From positions 7,728,018 through 7,792,017 of the forward strand of contig CM021316.1 in assembly GCA_010645155.1 (NCBI GenBank): a DNA stretch of 64,000 nucleotides, written 5' to 3'. Made by a program: the position numbers and the translations under genes. Of this stretch, positions 24,311-37,606 are shown one piece after another (within the stretch, counting starts at the first letter, position 1; each line of letters starts with the position of its first letter). Origin of the DNA: Tigriopus japonicus. Its lineage: Eukaryota; Arthropoda; Copepoda; Harpacticoida; Harpacticidae. Under the pieces are notes generated by a model. That model was not told where the DNA came from, ran no database searches, and saw only the letters and a list, made by a program, of their open reading frames with translations.

Positions 24311-27300
24311 CAGTGTGCCACATTTAAAGTTGTCCACCAAAACGGTTAAATACTTTAAAAGTAATTGCTGTCATTTTCAAAACCTGCCTACAAGATGCCT
24401 CTCCAAAAGTGGTTTGGCCTCAGTGCAAAACATTGTCGCAAAAAGAGATCGTTGCACGTCAAATATGGGCAAAAACGAGCCAAAATAGTCTTTGTTTATA
24501 ACAAAAGAAAAGACAGTTTTGATGGAAAAAGAAAACAGGCAGAACGAAATTTGAAACTTATGTAGACGTGATATTTATAAAGGATTTCACCACTTTGAAG
24601 CAAAAGAATTCGAAAAATTTAGAGTATATTGTTTAGAAAGCCGTGTTATTTTGGAACCGGAAGTTCCTAACGTTCCTAGAGCGGGGACATTATATTTGAG
24701 TACCTAAAATCATCAGAATCTTACATTTAACGATTCATATATATTATTTACATTTCAAACAATACTTTTGATAAAAATGAGATCAAAAACCAACACCTTC
24801 ATGTCACCGTATCTTAAAGGTTAAAGGCACAGAATTATGTACCCTCATTTTAACACTAGTGTTTTATCCCTGCAACTGATACTGTAAGAATCAGAAAGGT
24901 TTTAACAGGTTAAAAGTAAAATAATAATTCTTGTCATGGAAGCATTAACTTCCTTCAGAATAAGACTAAAGCTATGTCTTCCAAATGTAAGTAGAATGAT
25001 CAACTCATCATTCAGATCTTTTGAGTTCAATCTTGAATCCCTCAGAGACAGAGAGTCATTTTATTCACCAGAGATATTTGCCTGACTTTCCTGTTCAGGG
25101 ATTTGTCTCCCATTAACGAAAGTAGACTACTCACGTTTAAGCCCTTATTTACCGTCTCCGCCTAACCAAAATGCATTTAAAATTCGATGAGCAGCTTGAA
25201 TCATCTAAATAATTCCAGAATTTTTAAAGCAATAATATTGCGGTTTCCACCAGATGCAATCCTCGCCCATTATTTGACAACACGTTCCTAGGCTCCAAAC
25301 AATCCTTGAGAGCAAATGGCGTACAATAAACATCAGCTTTCTCGCTTACTTCCTCAACATAGAAGGGCTTTTCTTCGAGTATTCCCACAGTCTGATTAGT
25401 GGATCTAAAAAAATGTCATTTGTTTGCCTGACCTTGACTATCCCTTGTTTAAAGACGACGACACTTATCCTCCGTATGCACCCAAAAGGACCCATATTGC
25501 ACATTCAGTCGATTACTGCTCGCACCGAATGCTGTCAAAGTAGATAGATAGATAGATAGATACTGCTTCGAAAGGCTCCTTTCCCCAATTCCTTGTGTCA
25601 ATGTTGTTTCAACACCTGAATATGCGGCTAATTAACTTTCAATGTGTTGGTCCAATCCCCAAACGACAAGACCTACCAAGGATCAAACTAGGTTGAACGT
25701 GCACACAAAGACGTCGTTTTAGCTGTTCATTGCTTTTTCTCAAAATACTCGAGAGCGCTTCAAGGAAAGAAAACTGAAGTGCTCAAACATAACCTTGATT
25801 GATCACAGACGATCTGAAGAAAAAGAATGTAATTGTAAAGTGGGTGAACACTTTCATCGGATTGCCTTGGTCGCAAACAGGATAGAGCATATATGACATC
25901 AATCATGTTTAATGTGCATAACTGACAGGAGAACTAGTCGGTGGATGCCAAAATCAGTCATAATATCCGGTATAAATTGGCTGAAATGCAAATATCAAGT
26001 CAGTTCTTTTTTAAGATTTGGGCTCAAATCCAGAACTCGTTTCAATATCTTTCTAGGGGATACATTGCCACTTCTATTACTGCAAGCTCAATCCGGTTAA
26101 TTTTAGAATTATAAAGGCTTTGTTGGACCCAAGAACTTTTGTGTAATGCTTGACAAAACTGGATTCGGTTGGTGAACTTTTAAGAGTATTGGCAGAGATT
26201 GATAATTTTGTCAGTGGTAAGTTCTTTGTTAATATACAGACCTTGGATAATCAGAGACAAATCTCCATTTTTTGCTCCTTTGAGAGCTTCATTCAAATGG
26301 TTTCGTGTAGATACCCTAAGATAGATACTGGTCATTGTAGGCTTACACTACAGATGGAAAAAAACAATCTTTGAATCTTTCTCACGCGAGGTTGATGGCT
26401 TTTGGTTTGCCATTACCCCTTAGATAGTACACCGTCTTGCAAAATCAAAAAACAAGTTCCCTCTAGATAGCGCCCCTGATCCGAAGATGAATAAAGCAAG
26501 GGGTGCCACTTGCGTTCACCTTCAGAAGAAAGCCTTTTTTCCTCATAGTATTCAACTGTCAAATGGTAGACCCTGAAGGCGAATTGGCATACCTAGTTGG
26601 GCAACCTATCGTGAATATGATTGGAGATTGGATTGTTTCCATCACTAGCCTACACACCATGCCAATGGTTCACACTGGTGATTGGTAAGGAGCATTCAGT
26701 TGAAAATTCAGCTGATATTCAGTTTGTCTCAAGTTCACTAACAAATCAGAGGTACTTGATCTTTGTAGATTGAGTTGTCTGTCACCTGATTTTGAGACAT
26801 TAATCGGTGCTTGTTTAAACTCCACACTAAGTTAAATTAACTTTTTACACAACAGGCATATACTTTAGACTTATTTGCAGCAGACTTATGGATTTTCAAT
26901 AACCAAAGTGCGCCATCAAATGAGCTAACTAGTTTAGATGTGTTTTTGATAAGAAATTGTTTCCTTCAATCATGAACTTTTGATTCCTGCATGTTGGAAG
27001 ATGTCACAGACGGTCTGCATTGGTCGGGCATCCATAGATTTTGTGTGCCAGTCTATATGTTAGGGTCCCTAGGTTCATGTAACCTTACATAAAGCACATA
27101 AGTCAGAGGCCGTCAGTGTTGGCTTATGTAAATGATTGGAAATATGTCAGAGCAATAAACGTTTTGGATTCGGAGCTTAGCGCTATTCGGGGGACACAAT
27201 GACCTTATTTGTATTTGCTGAGTCATGTACAGAAGATTAGTCACCGATAAGAATTAACTTTATTCCTCTCCAGATTCTTTAATTGCAAATTTATTAAGGA

Positions 27301-30300
27301 TTCTTTAAGGTTGTTAATTGCCCTAGTTTGGACAACAACTCAAGCCCCCCCTCCCCCCTTTAATAAGTTAATGGAGACTTTTTTCCCATTAGGGAGCCAA
27401 GATTACTTCAAAGTGTTCATTAAGACGACAAACACGCTAATCATTGGACGTTTTGAAACACCATTTCCACCAATGGTTGTTTTCACCTTTGCTCAATAAC
27501 AAACTAGATTATTAGAATTATAGTTATCCTAATGCTTGGGCCCGAAAAAATACTATTTAAAACTGACAAAATGTCACCAAACAATGCAAAGCATTAATAT
27601 TAGATGAATTAATCAATGATTCTTAGATGATCCATAATTGGGAAGTGGTGGAATACTTAGATGTTGAACTCTTTCCTAACGTAAAAATCACTTTCATGGG
27701 CTGAAATTCTGCAAATTTTTATCAACACAGAAGTTAAAGTAACCAGCTATGTAGCTGCCTTGAAACTTCATTGTGGTTTTCTTTGAAACCACAATTTTTA
27801 TTGTGGTCTTTTATTGTGATGCATCTTTAACGTGTTGATAAAAACACAGTTGTGAAATATTGTTGAGGCCAATTGAATTGAGACACAATTTGATTTTGAG
27901 TGCTTGAAATTTGGAACAACCTTTGAAATTAGCAGTCAATAGCCATCCTGACCATAGACCTATTCGTAAACATTCCCAAAAGAAATGCTGACAAATGTTT
28001 TCCTTGGAAAAGCCTACCCTGTGTCATCCCTCGCATCATTCCTTAAAACTTTCACCGTAATTCAAAAGTACTTTTCCAATTTTCCGTCTAAATGTTTTTG
28101 AATGCCATGCGAACAAATTTCTAAGCCAAGAAACTGTACTCCTTTTTTTGGCAGAAGCGAGATCTAAGAATTTTATCTTAAAATTTCCAGACTTTTCAAA
28201 TGTGCATAAATTTTGGATCGAGTAAACACTTATGCCAAGATGTTGCAACAGAAAGCACTATTTGTCAATGTGTTTACAAAAAATCGCCCATATGTCATGT
28301 TAATGCAATCTTCAAATCCGCCATTTGCATCCAAAAACATAACACTTTCCCTTGAACCCCAAACGCAAAAATGTCATTAAGAAACAAAACAAAAATTAAA
28401 TTCAATGGCGGCCGCAAGAGGGCGCCGTCGAGTGTATGCCAACTGTTTGACGAATCAATTTCAAGCGGAATTTGACTGATTCCTGATTCTTACAAGAGAG
28501 CTGGCCTCAAACTGAAGGTCCCAAAAAAGCTGACTTTTCAGTGTCGTGCAGTATGAAGAAGAGTTGGAGAGGAGTTGAGGACCGTTATTATGTCATCCAA
28601 AATCCAGTGTTCTCTCTCTTGTCGAAGCCGCAGATCGGCCTGAATTTCAATTCCAAGTCCTTGACGGTCCCAATTTTTTCCTATCCCCTGATGGCGATGA
28701 GGAATCGTCTTCAGATCCTATATCAGCTCTTCCCAACCTGATAAGTCGCTTTCCGATGGAGGGGAAACTATAGCTCGTTCTCGGTCTAGGGTATTTGTTA
28801 AATTGTCTTATCGGATAGAAGAAAAGTTCATTGTCTTCGGGCTCAGTCACAGAAAGACTTAAGGAACCAATTTTTACCTCGGCTCAAGCGAAACTATTCA
28901 CTATTTATCGATAACCCAATTGTTCCCAAGCAGAGAAGAAAGGTTATCAAAACGAAGATATGAACAAACGCGTAAAACGTCAAATGGAGAAATAATATTG
29001 CTTTCCGTTTTGCTCGCTAGAAGACATGAAGAAAATTAATTATGCCTTTTTCCAATTGGAGGGCACAGACTGAATGATGGCGACAAAATGGAAAAAATTG
29101 AGACGACACCGATTTTAAGCGAAAGATAGAAGCTAGAAAATCTGGCTCTCATTAGTCCGCAAGAAAGAGCTCGATTGCAAATAACAAAGGTGTACTTTGA
29201 CTCAGATTTCCGGAAAGTGGGTAAATAATACTCTGTCCATCTAACCAAATTCCAGAATTCTTGAGCTCATGGATGAGAGAACTGATTTTTTCATTGAAGT
29301 TCATGGTGTTTTCTATTTGCAATTTTAAGTCTCCCAAAACTGTTTTTCTCTCTATTTCCTTTTATCCTCTCTAACTAGAGATGAAATGGAACTGGATTCA
29401 AAATTCTAGACATGATTGGTTCCATCGAGAATGGAACAACAAAACTTCTCAAAAATCCAAGTGTTCAGGAAAAGAATGGACCAGGCAAATCAAAGTTCCC
29501 AAAAATAAAACGAATGTCGTCTCCCTAAGCAACAAGAATAATGACAATGTTTGCTTTGGTTCCATAGCAACCAAAGTTCGTTTTGACTGGAACCATTCAT
29601 TCTTAGATTAGCGATTTGGATCCCTGTGGTTGTATACTCCATTGGTTTCAAGATCATCGACGTAAAAGATTTTGCAAAGGCCAGCAAATCGCTTCACGTG
29701 GATATTTTTTTTTTGCTGACAGATCATATCTGAGAAGATGAACGAGGTGCCAAAATCTTCACAAACAAAGGGAGCCTCAAACTTGGGGATAGAAACGTTG
29801 TTTCGGTTGAAAGTAGGGTCCCTAAAACCTTGAAACCATTCTAGTATTGTCTCTCAAAAATGGGCTTAGAAACTGTTCCGGATGAATGAGAAACCTGATG
29901 CAAGGAAATCGGAGCATCGGCCCAACGGTGTCTTGACATGCAAGTGATTGGTGTCCAAAACCTCAAGGCAATCCCCGAAAAAAGTGGAACACGTCCTCTC
30001 ATTCTGCAGTCGATTTCTCTCGATTGAGAAGTTGGCTGTCGTTGTTGTTGTCAAGCTGCTTTATATCACCATCTATCAGGGCGGAAACCATCCACTTAAT
30101 GCCCAGATTGTGTCCATGGAATGCTCATTGAGGTGTGACTCTGAATAGAAATCCTCGCTCGACAAGAGTCGCCAAATGGAAATCAAGCAGATAGGAGACC
30201 TTGAGGTTTTTGACAAAATTCCTCAACAGAAACTGGCTGATGCTAATTACGGGATTTATCGGGTTTCTTCTGGTTTGGCCATTATAATTGAGGCGGGGAT

Positions 30301-31300
30301 CCAAACAATCCGGACCAAGGTCGAGGGAGAAACACTAACCACACAGCCTTGACTGGTATTTACAAGGTCAGATCTTGATACTATATGATTATTCATTCCT
30401 ACGCATTGATGACTAGGGATAGATCATTTGGTTCGAGAATCAATGAAAGGGAGACTGAGGAAGAACAAGATCTATTCTTGACCTCAGTCAAAGCTGAGAG
30501 AGAGAGAGGGGAAGCACGAGGCGATATATTAGTGAGAAGGGAGAGCTTCTTCAAGTTCTCAATAAATCACTTCCCAACCAAGTTACCACTCGTACCTTTC
30601 TCTCGACCCCAAGTTGTTCTTCATCCTCATTCGAATTGTGCCACCAGACTTCCCATTCCCTTCATTCTTTATCTACGTAGCTAGCTGGCTATGAGATGGC
30701 CAAATAGGAACATTGAAATGGGATTGTGGTTTACAAGATCTCGCCAAAGCTTCTTGACGGCACTATGAAAGCCAGTGTTGCCATTTTGGACAAATTTCAT
30801 CAGCATGGACCAAACGTTACAATAACAGGAAGTCAAATCACACTGGTTTTTGCAATGCTAATGGAAGAATGAATGATATGAAAAATGTAGACCAGACGCA
30901 AAGCTGGCATTTCACATCTTTCGGTACGAGGATTTGATGGATCTGCAAAAGCAGGGTTGCCGAAAGTTTGCATAGGGCACAAAAACGGAAAGTGATTTAC
31001 TCTCATCTCCTGAACGGAAAAAGGAAATGGAACTGCCTTATTTATTACGTTCTCCAAAACTTAAAAGAATGAAAATTTATTTCTACATTTTTTTCATTGA
31101 TGTTCTTGAAACACAACCACTTCTTGTCTTGCCCCCTTGTTTATTTAATGCCAACGGTTCTCAAAATTCGATAGTTGGTCGTAATGAGGTCCCTCGTCGG
31201 TCTCGTTTGATCCTCATTATTTCGATTTTGGGACATATTCAGTTGGCCAATTCCACATAGGCGCGTATTTCCTTGTACAAAGATTTCAAACATTGCTTGG
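24311..31300. other. Seven-kilobase gene-poor stretch
   Basis: Only short, unsupported open frames were found on either strand. Minor features are a (TAGA)n microsatellite at about 25545-25561, a C-rich tract near 27347, and a hairpin ATTGTGGTTT...AAACCACAAT near 27770-27795. No domain or RNA gene was recognised. Confidence 0.45.
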
Positions 31301-32040
31301 CTCATCTCTAGAGCGGCCGAAAATATTTAATTTTAAAGGCCAAATATTTAAATAATATTTAAGAAAAAAACGTCAAAATATTTAAGATAATATTTAAATT
31401 ACAACCAAATATTTAAAAAATATTTAAATTTGGAAGGAATTTGGAGCAATAATTTGGTATTTTTGAAAATTTTGATTAAAAAATCCAAATATATGATGAA
31501 AAATTGGCAATGTCGGAATACAAGCAAACAAATCTTTAGTGCTAAAAAATCATAGGGGGCAATGAAAATGGTTATTTTGACAGTCCTTATTTATACCCTA
31601 CATTAAACTATTATTATACTGCCTAAGGTTTGGTTGAGTATTTAAACCAGATTTTTGATAATTTTTTTCATGTTGGTGTTGCGGTTTTCTATTTTGGATT
31701 AAAATCTGTTAATGTAATTTTTGAGGCCAAACTGCAAATAATTATTTCCCACTTATATTTTTCATTTTAGTTCGCCTATTCCCCCAAAAAGAGTCGAATT
31801 TTTTTTTGAAAATTTGAAAATTTTTGACAATGTAGTTTTTGGAAAGGTCAGATTTTTGTCAAAATATCAAAATGTATCCTGAAATCGTGGAGATTGTTGA
31901 AATATTTCGATTAAAAACGGGAAATTTCCTTTAATTTTAGAAGAAAAAGCCCAAATATTTAAAACTTGCTCAAAAACCCAAAATATTTGAATTAAATATT
32001 TTTTATTTAATTAAATATTTTCGGCCGCTCTACTCATCTC
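31301..32040. mobile_element. hAT-type non-autonomous element, AAATATTT-rich
   Basis: Exact 8-bp duplications CTCATCTC (31301-31308 and 32033-32040) flank a 724-bp element at 31309-32032. Its terminal inverted repeats are identical for at least 24 bp and begin TAGAGCGGCCGAAAATATTT. Subterminal regions hold repeated AAATATTTAA motifs. No transposase is encoded. TSD length and end structure point to the hAT superfamily. Confidence 0.88.
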
Positions 32041-33114
32041 TAAACATGAGCTGAGCTCATCATGGAATGAGATGGTAGAAAGGTTGGGTAAGAAAAGTGA
32101 GGGTTGTTGAAAGTGGTGCTCTGCCTGATTTGGCTTTTGTCCCCAGAACAAACAAATTGATGAAAGAAGTCTCAACGTCATACCCAAACCAGGTTATAAT
32201 CCATCACGAGGTCTCTCTCTGTTCTTTTGAGATGACAAAAAGCGTATCAAAATGTCTTTTCAGGCTACCACCAACATTCAATTGCCACAAACCACAACCC
32301 AAATCGTACTCTAAGATGCAAAAAAGCAACTCTTTGACTTCAAAACATTCATTTTTTCCTTTGGCAAGCAACCAGTCTCAAGGGCTCCTACTAAAATGGG
32401 ACTGGTTCACTATTGTCATCTTGTTTACTTTGGTTGTCGAGTGGGAAAGCTGAGAAACCTTTTTCGTACAAAGGATGTCTGCCAAGATGAGCAGAAGTTA
32501 CCGACCAGGCACAATATTTTGAATCGCATGCGGTAGGGTACACATCCACATGCATTCAAAGGTTTAGTATAAGTAGTTTTTGGAGGTGACCAAACCCTGA
32601 GAGGAAATCTGCAAACGCCAAGAAGCCCGTGTCAATACAAAGGTCATTTTGCCATAAATGAGTAAATTTGGCCTTACGTTTGGGACTTCCAAAAACATGG
32701 ATAGAATGGTCAATAGAGCTGTTGAAATCCGGTAAATAATCGTATCAACAAATGACGGAATATATGCGAAAAAGAGGTCAAATATGCCCAAAAGAGAATT
32801 TGCAGTAACTAAGCTGAAATGTAGGAAATGACTATTCTTTTGTAAAGAATATCCCTTTTTCAATTGAAAAACTAGAAGCCTATTAAAATAGCCCAAACGT
32901 CTGCCATGAAAACCTGTAATTGGCAGTATTTCATACAACTTTTGACAATGTTGGCTTAAAATTAGAAGGCAATCACAATTTGGAATGCAATGATCGAAGT
33001 CCAACAAAGGATGGGTGGTTTTATTTCCTATTATTATTTTCCATCGCATCATTCAAACCCTTCGAAAACCAACTAAAATGTGTACAACATTTGAGCAAGA
33101 GTTTCAAAGGAAAT
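32041..33114. other. Intergenic with a candidate minus-strand membrane-protein gene
   Basis: Apart from the candidate described at 32564-33052, this stretch shows nothing recognisable. A plus-strand frame at about 32097-32453 has no supporting features. Confidence 0.35.
32564..33052 (-). CDS. Candidate small two-exon membrane protein
   Basis: I do not recognise a family. Exon 33052-32678 opens with ATG ATG and ends at a good donor (CCAAAC/GTAAGG). Acceptor GTTTGCAG at 32609 joins in frame to 32608-32564 with a TAA stop, giving about 139 residues. Two hydrophobic segments are visible (around FSLVTANSLLGIFDLFFAYI and ISTALLTILSMFL). It could be a real short gene, the 3' end of a larger one such as a chemoreceptor, or chance. 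It lies in a repeat-rich region with no recognised neighbour, so support is weak. Confidence 0.25.
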   Translation of the reverse strand: MMRWKIIIGNKTTHPLLDFDHCIPNCDCLLILSQHCQKLYEILPITGFHGRRLGYFNRLLVFQLKKGYSLQKNSHFLHFSLVTANSLLGIFDLFFAYIPSFVDTIIYRISTALLTILSMFLEVPNVRPNLLIYGKMTFVLTRASWRLQISSQGLVTSKNYLY

Positions 33115-33461
33115 AGTAAAACTAGTGATGGACCGAAAGGGCTCAATAACCGAAACCGCAAGTTTCGGCCGAAAGAGGGCTTAACCGAAGCCGAAACCGA
33201 AACCGAAAGCAGCTGACAATAAAATTGTGTAAATGCAAAATCCACCTTTAAAATTAAATTGCTCATGTGTTCGATGTTGGGTAGGCGCAAATTTTGAAAA
33301 ATCGGGAAACTTAAATTTCAGAGGTTTTTGGACGAGAATTTTTTTGATTTTGTTGTCAAACTCCATCCTTTATAGTGCCTGTCTGCTTTCGGTTTCGGTA
33401 GGCATAACCGAAACCGAAACCGAAATTTCGGTCACTCACTAGGTCCATCACTAAGTAAAAC
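33115..33461. mobile_element. TAGTGATGGA hAT-type MITE, copy 1
   Basis: The 331-bp element at 33123-33453 is flanked by exact 8-bp duplications AGTAAAAC. Ends are TAGTGATGGACC on both sides (inverted). Subterminal regions carry many ACCGAAAC motifs and their complement. It is non-coding, and the same family recurs at 35969, 39816 and 40511. Confidence 0.9.
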
Positions 33462-34012
33462 CATAACAAATGGTCGAAAAGCCCAGAACCACCCAATCTA
33501 ATTGAGTTTTAAGGAAGAACTTGAAAATATTGTTGTAGTAATTCAACTTCAAACTTTGTTCTTACTGATTCCAAATAATTCAAAGTATTGAATTCTTCCA
33601 TCATTTTCCATCACCAGTTTGCAGTGAAAGAGTGTTAAATCAAGCTCAGAACGGGACCGAGTAATAAATTCTCTATGCAAAGCAAGGAGGAATGGCTGGA
33701 ACATTGGAACCCCGGTCGGTTGTCCGTTTGGTTTTGGTGGGACAGTGAGCTCCATCGGCGTGGGGTTTTTGCTCAATTTTGCTCGAAAGTGTGACAATAT
33801 ATTATTCCAAGGATCTTCCGGCCTTTTCCTTGAATCTCAATCCCATTATTCTTCAAAACTCAATAGAGGATTTCCGTGTTATCACAAAGGCCAAGCTCGT
33901 AGCTACCAAGACTGTAAACAAGGTCAAGATGCATCAAAATCCAGTTGCACACATTTCATCTATATGCAACGAGGCACGTTGGTTCCAAACAAGTATATGT
34001 ATCCTTTCTCTC
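33462..34012. other. Intergenic, nothing firm
   Basis: Two overlapping plus-strand frames span about 33745-34017. Neither shows a domain or splice-supported structure. Confidence 0.35.
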
Positions 34013-34233
34013 TATAGGTCGGTTGTTGAGGTAGTTTGGAAGTATACTAGAAGCATACCTAGAAACACAAAAGAAGCACAAGAGACGGAGTAGAAATAAT
34101 CATGCTCGATTAAGTTTCACTACATAAGGTGCGTTTTTCAATCGCAGATCGAGCATGGTTACTTCTACTTCGCCTCATATGCTTCTTTTATGCTTCTACT
34201 ATACTTCAAAACTACCTCAACAACCGACCTTAT
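34013..34233. mobile_element. Foldback DNA transposon relic with ~90-bp inverted arms
   Basis: The element at 34016-34230 starts AGGTCGGTTGTTGAGGTAGT and ends in its reverse complement. Similarity between arms continues for roughly 90-100 bp with indels (GAAGTATA.TAGAAGCATA, ...CATGCTCGAT). The trinucleotide TAT lies on both sides and may be the target-site duplication. It is non-coding, and the superfamily is uncertain. Confidence 0.75.
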
Positions 34234-35960
34234 AGTATATGGCAAATGGCCCAAAGTGCCAATCAGAGATCTCATTAACTCTGTATCAGAGATGACAAAT
34301 CAAATGAAGGGTCCTTTTGAAAAGCAACTGTGACGTTGGTATTGGCCTTGAGCATTTAAAGAGCCTCTTGTCGACTGATCAGATTTGTTTTATGTCTGCC
34401 TTGAAATTGATCATGTTGTGTTGATGAGACCCAGTGACTTTGCAACTGGATCCATGAAAGTGGGGAAGCCTTTTGTTTTCCTCCCGGCAATATCCTTATC
34501 CCTTCTCCAGTTCGTTTAATAGCCCTCTCAAAAGTCTGACACACTGACTGAATCAACATTTTATGGGGATTGAACCAACACCAACTAATCTAGGGGCCTT
34601 TTCAGCTCGCTCAAGCTGATTTATTAAATCAAACTACATCCTTGAATAATCTTTTGTACTTCAAGGCCAAAAGCCAAGGTCCCTTTTGAGAAACCTCACA
34701 GTGGTAAAAAGGAATCTGGGACAGACGTAGACCAACTTGGTCTAGTTTTCCCAGAGAAGTAATGGCCCATAGTCTTTAGTCTCAAAACATCCCAGGGTCA
34801 TCTCATCATAAGTGAATCAGAATCAAGTACCGTGACTGTTACAACATGCTCAATCGAATGGACAGACTTGTTTTCAAAAGTGAATCCCCCAACAGAGAAG
34901 ATTTAAAGCGAGAGCTTTCGAGATTGGGAGTTATTTTTCCGTGGAACTGAGGAGAGTGACCCAAAATCGCGATTAAAAGGTTTCTTTGTCTTTTGTTTTC
35001 AGGGGGCTCTCTCAAAAAATCATTAAGTATGATTTGTGATCTAAGTGACCAAAGCATTAAAGCAAATTTATGAGCTGAATCTCGACTGCAGAGGAACAAT
35101 ACGCAGACTGAAAATCTGGCCTTTTATAATGGCCAAGAATCCGCAAAAAACGAGGAAGAGAGCCCCTTTCATCGAGTTGATCCAGAGTGACTAATAATAG
35201 ATTTAGAGCAAAATCGCTGTGTCGATCTCAAAAATGGAGCTTCAGATCTCTAGAAGAGAGCAAAGTTTTTCTTAGGTTTCATGCATTCTTTAACTTCCAT
35301 TTGCTCTAAGCACACCTTTCACTTTGTTCAGGTGGTCTTTTCTTTGTCTTCACCTGAAATCTAGTTCTTGAACTCCCGAAATCGCAATGCAATACTAATA
35401 CTGATTCAATTGTTCTTGATTAGCTTTTAACTTTACATCAGAATGAAGAAAGACACGTTTTACCAACCAAGTGGTCCGTCGTAAGACATCAAGTGGTCTA
35501 GGTATCTCTATGGATCTCTCGCCATAATTATGTTTTGTAACATGGCACCTTGAAAATATTGGATTACAGGAATCTATATTGTTAATTCCTAAATCGGGAG
35601 AACATGTCACAAGAGTACGGGAAAGGTTTCACTTGGTTCCCAAGTCACTCTGATCGATCCACGACTGTCATAAATGTACTTTGGTGTGACACTCAGTTGA
35701 CAGCTTCGCGATTTAAGGAACCTTTGATCGTTGACACTAAAACCTTCATCACTTTCTTCTCCGCAAATCTGTCTCGATTTGATTCAGCTTCGCGATCCTC
35801 TTGTAGCATTTGTAGGTGAAGCATTTCGAGGTTCATCCAAAAGACCATAAAACAAGCTCATACGAATTGACTGATGGCTTTTGGAGGGTCTTTTCAAGCA
35901 TTATTGGAGACAGTTTTCTCCAAGGAAAGCTATGAAGTGCTCTGTGGACAAGCGTTTATT
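34234..35960. other. Intergenic, nothing recognised
   Basis: About 1.7 kb without a supported gene, RNA or repeat. Open frames are short on both strands. Confidence 0.4.
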
Positions 35961-36292
35961 CTACATATTAGTGATGGAACGAAAGCGCTGCGGCCGAAAT
36001 TTCGGTTTCGGTTATGGCCATCGAAACCGAAAGCATACATGCACTATAAAGGATGGAGTTTGACAACAAAATCGAAAAATTGTTTGTCCAAAAACCTCCG
36101 AAATTCAAGTTTCCCGATTTTTCAAAATTGCAAAAAATATCGAACACATGAGCAATTTAATTTTTTAAGTGGATTTTGCATTTATACAATTTTGTAGTCA
36201 GCTGCTATCCGTTTCGGTTTCGGTTAAGCCCTCTTTCGGCCGGAACTTTCGGTTTCGGTTATGAGCCCTTTCGATCCATCACTACTACATAT
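35961..36292. mobile_element. TAGTGATGGA hAT-type MITE, copy 2
   Basis: The 316-bp element at 35969-36284 lies between exact 8-bp duplications CTACATAT. It has the same TAGTGATGGA ends and CCGAAA/TTTCGG-rich subterminal blocks as the copy at 33123, with the central sequence in the opposite orientation. Confidence 0.9.
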
Positions 36293-37606
36293 GCGTTGAC
36301 ATCTACAGAGCTCTTCCTCATACACACCAAAATCACTTCTAGACCCAAGCCAGTCATGAATTCAGCAAATCTCCCAAAAATGTCCTAATCAAAATCTAAC
36401 AGATCCAAGTCCCAATTCGTAGGTGTAAGTGGAACACTGTACCATATGCGCCTAGCGGATGTGTATTCAAATTAGGATCCAGATCATCATTCTTGCAACG
36501 ACGTACTCTTAGATACCAGCTACTTTGTATTCAATCAAGCATGTACTGTAGAGCTTGTTCTTTGAACCGTGTGTCATGGCAGTTTTGTTCTTCCCTTTTC
36601 GTGCTTTAGAGTGCATGGACCTCCTTTGACAAACCAGTAGATACCGCGATATGAATTTGGAGAGAACATTCACCTAGTGAGGACAATTAATTCATTTAGA
36701 TACAAGGACCATTTGTTCAATCGTTCCGTAATTGCTAGTCTTGGGAGTGAAATATCATGTTAAGACATTGGCCAGCTAGTGTAGTATGAAGAATAAGTCA
36801 GAGGATTATTGGGGAAATATGGCTAGTGATGTGTCAGAAAACAGACTTAACCTCCAAGGAACTAAATAAAGATGTTTGAATTTCTCAATTTTAAAAACTT
36901 TTGTTTTTTAATAACCCGGGATCAAGCCAAAGACAAGCTGTCCCTCATCTAGCATAATCAAACCTCAAAAAATCCAAAGCCAATATCTAACCCATCTCTA
37001 GCCATTTGGCCCCAATAAAACCCATCTCTAGCCATTTGGCCCCAATAATCCCTAGCTGAATTTGTTTGACTGCACTTGGGATGAAACAAAGAGAAATCGC
37101 TCAAAGGGAAAATAAGAGTCATCACACTTTTCGAATTTGTTCTTTTTTTTAGCTTAGTAGAGATAATGTGCTGTTGGTTCATTTCTTGTAAACTAATGAA
37201 GCAATAAATCCATATTAACTCTTTAAATCAAACCTTCATTTGCCTAACAATAATCAAAATGTAAACTGCAACTCTTCAAAGACTCAGAAAGGGATATTTT
37301 GAAATGTAATGCAACAAGGAATAGTATAAGGATCATGAATGTATTTGTCTTCTCCAGATACATGTCTAGACACCCCTGAGACGTCTGCTATTACTTAATC
37401 CAAGTCAACCAAAAAAGGGAGGAATCTTTTATCAAGATTTGTCCCCAATGTAATCAAATGAGCGAAAATCTATCACGCTATGCTATGGCGTTTCAATCTT
37501 TTTTCAGTTTGTTGGGATGGGCCACTTTGAAGGTCAAACACTGCTCATTATTGAAAAGCACCCAAGCACCTCTCCATGAAGGTTTTCCAAGGTCAAACCA
37601 TCCAGA
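36293..37606. other. Spacer upstream of the GRD gene
   Basis: There is one short tandem duplication at about 36988-37050 (unit CCCATCTCTAGCCATTTGGC plus CCCAATAA). The last few hundred bases should contain the GRD promoter and 5' UTR, but no core promoter motif was certain. Confidence 0.4.
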
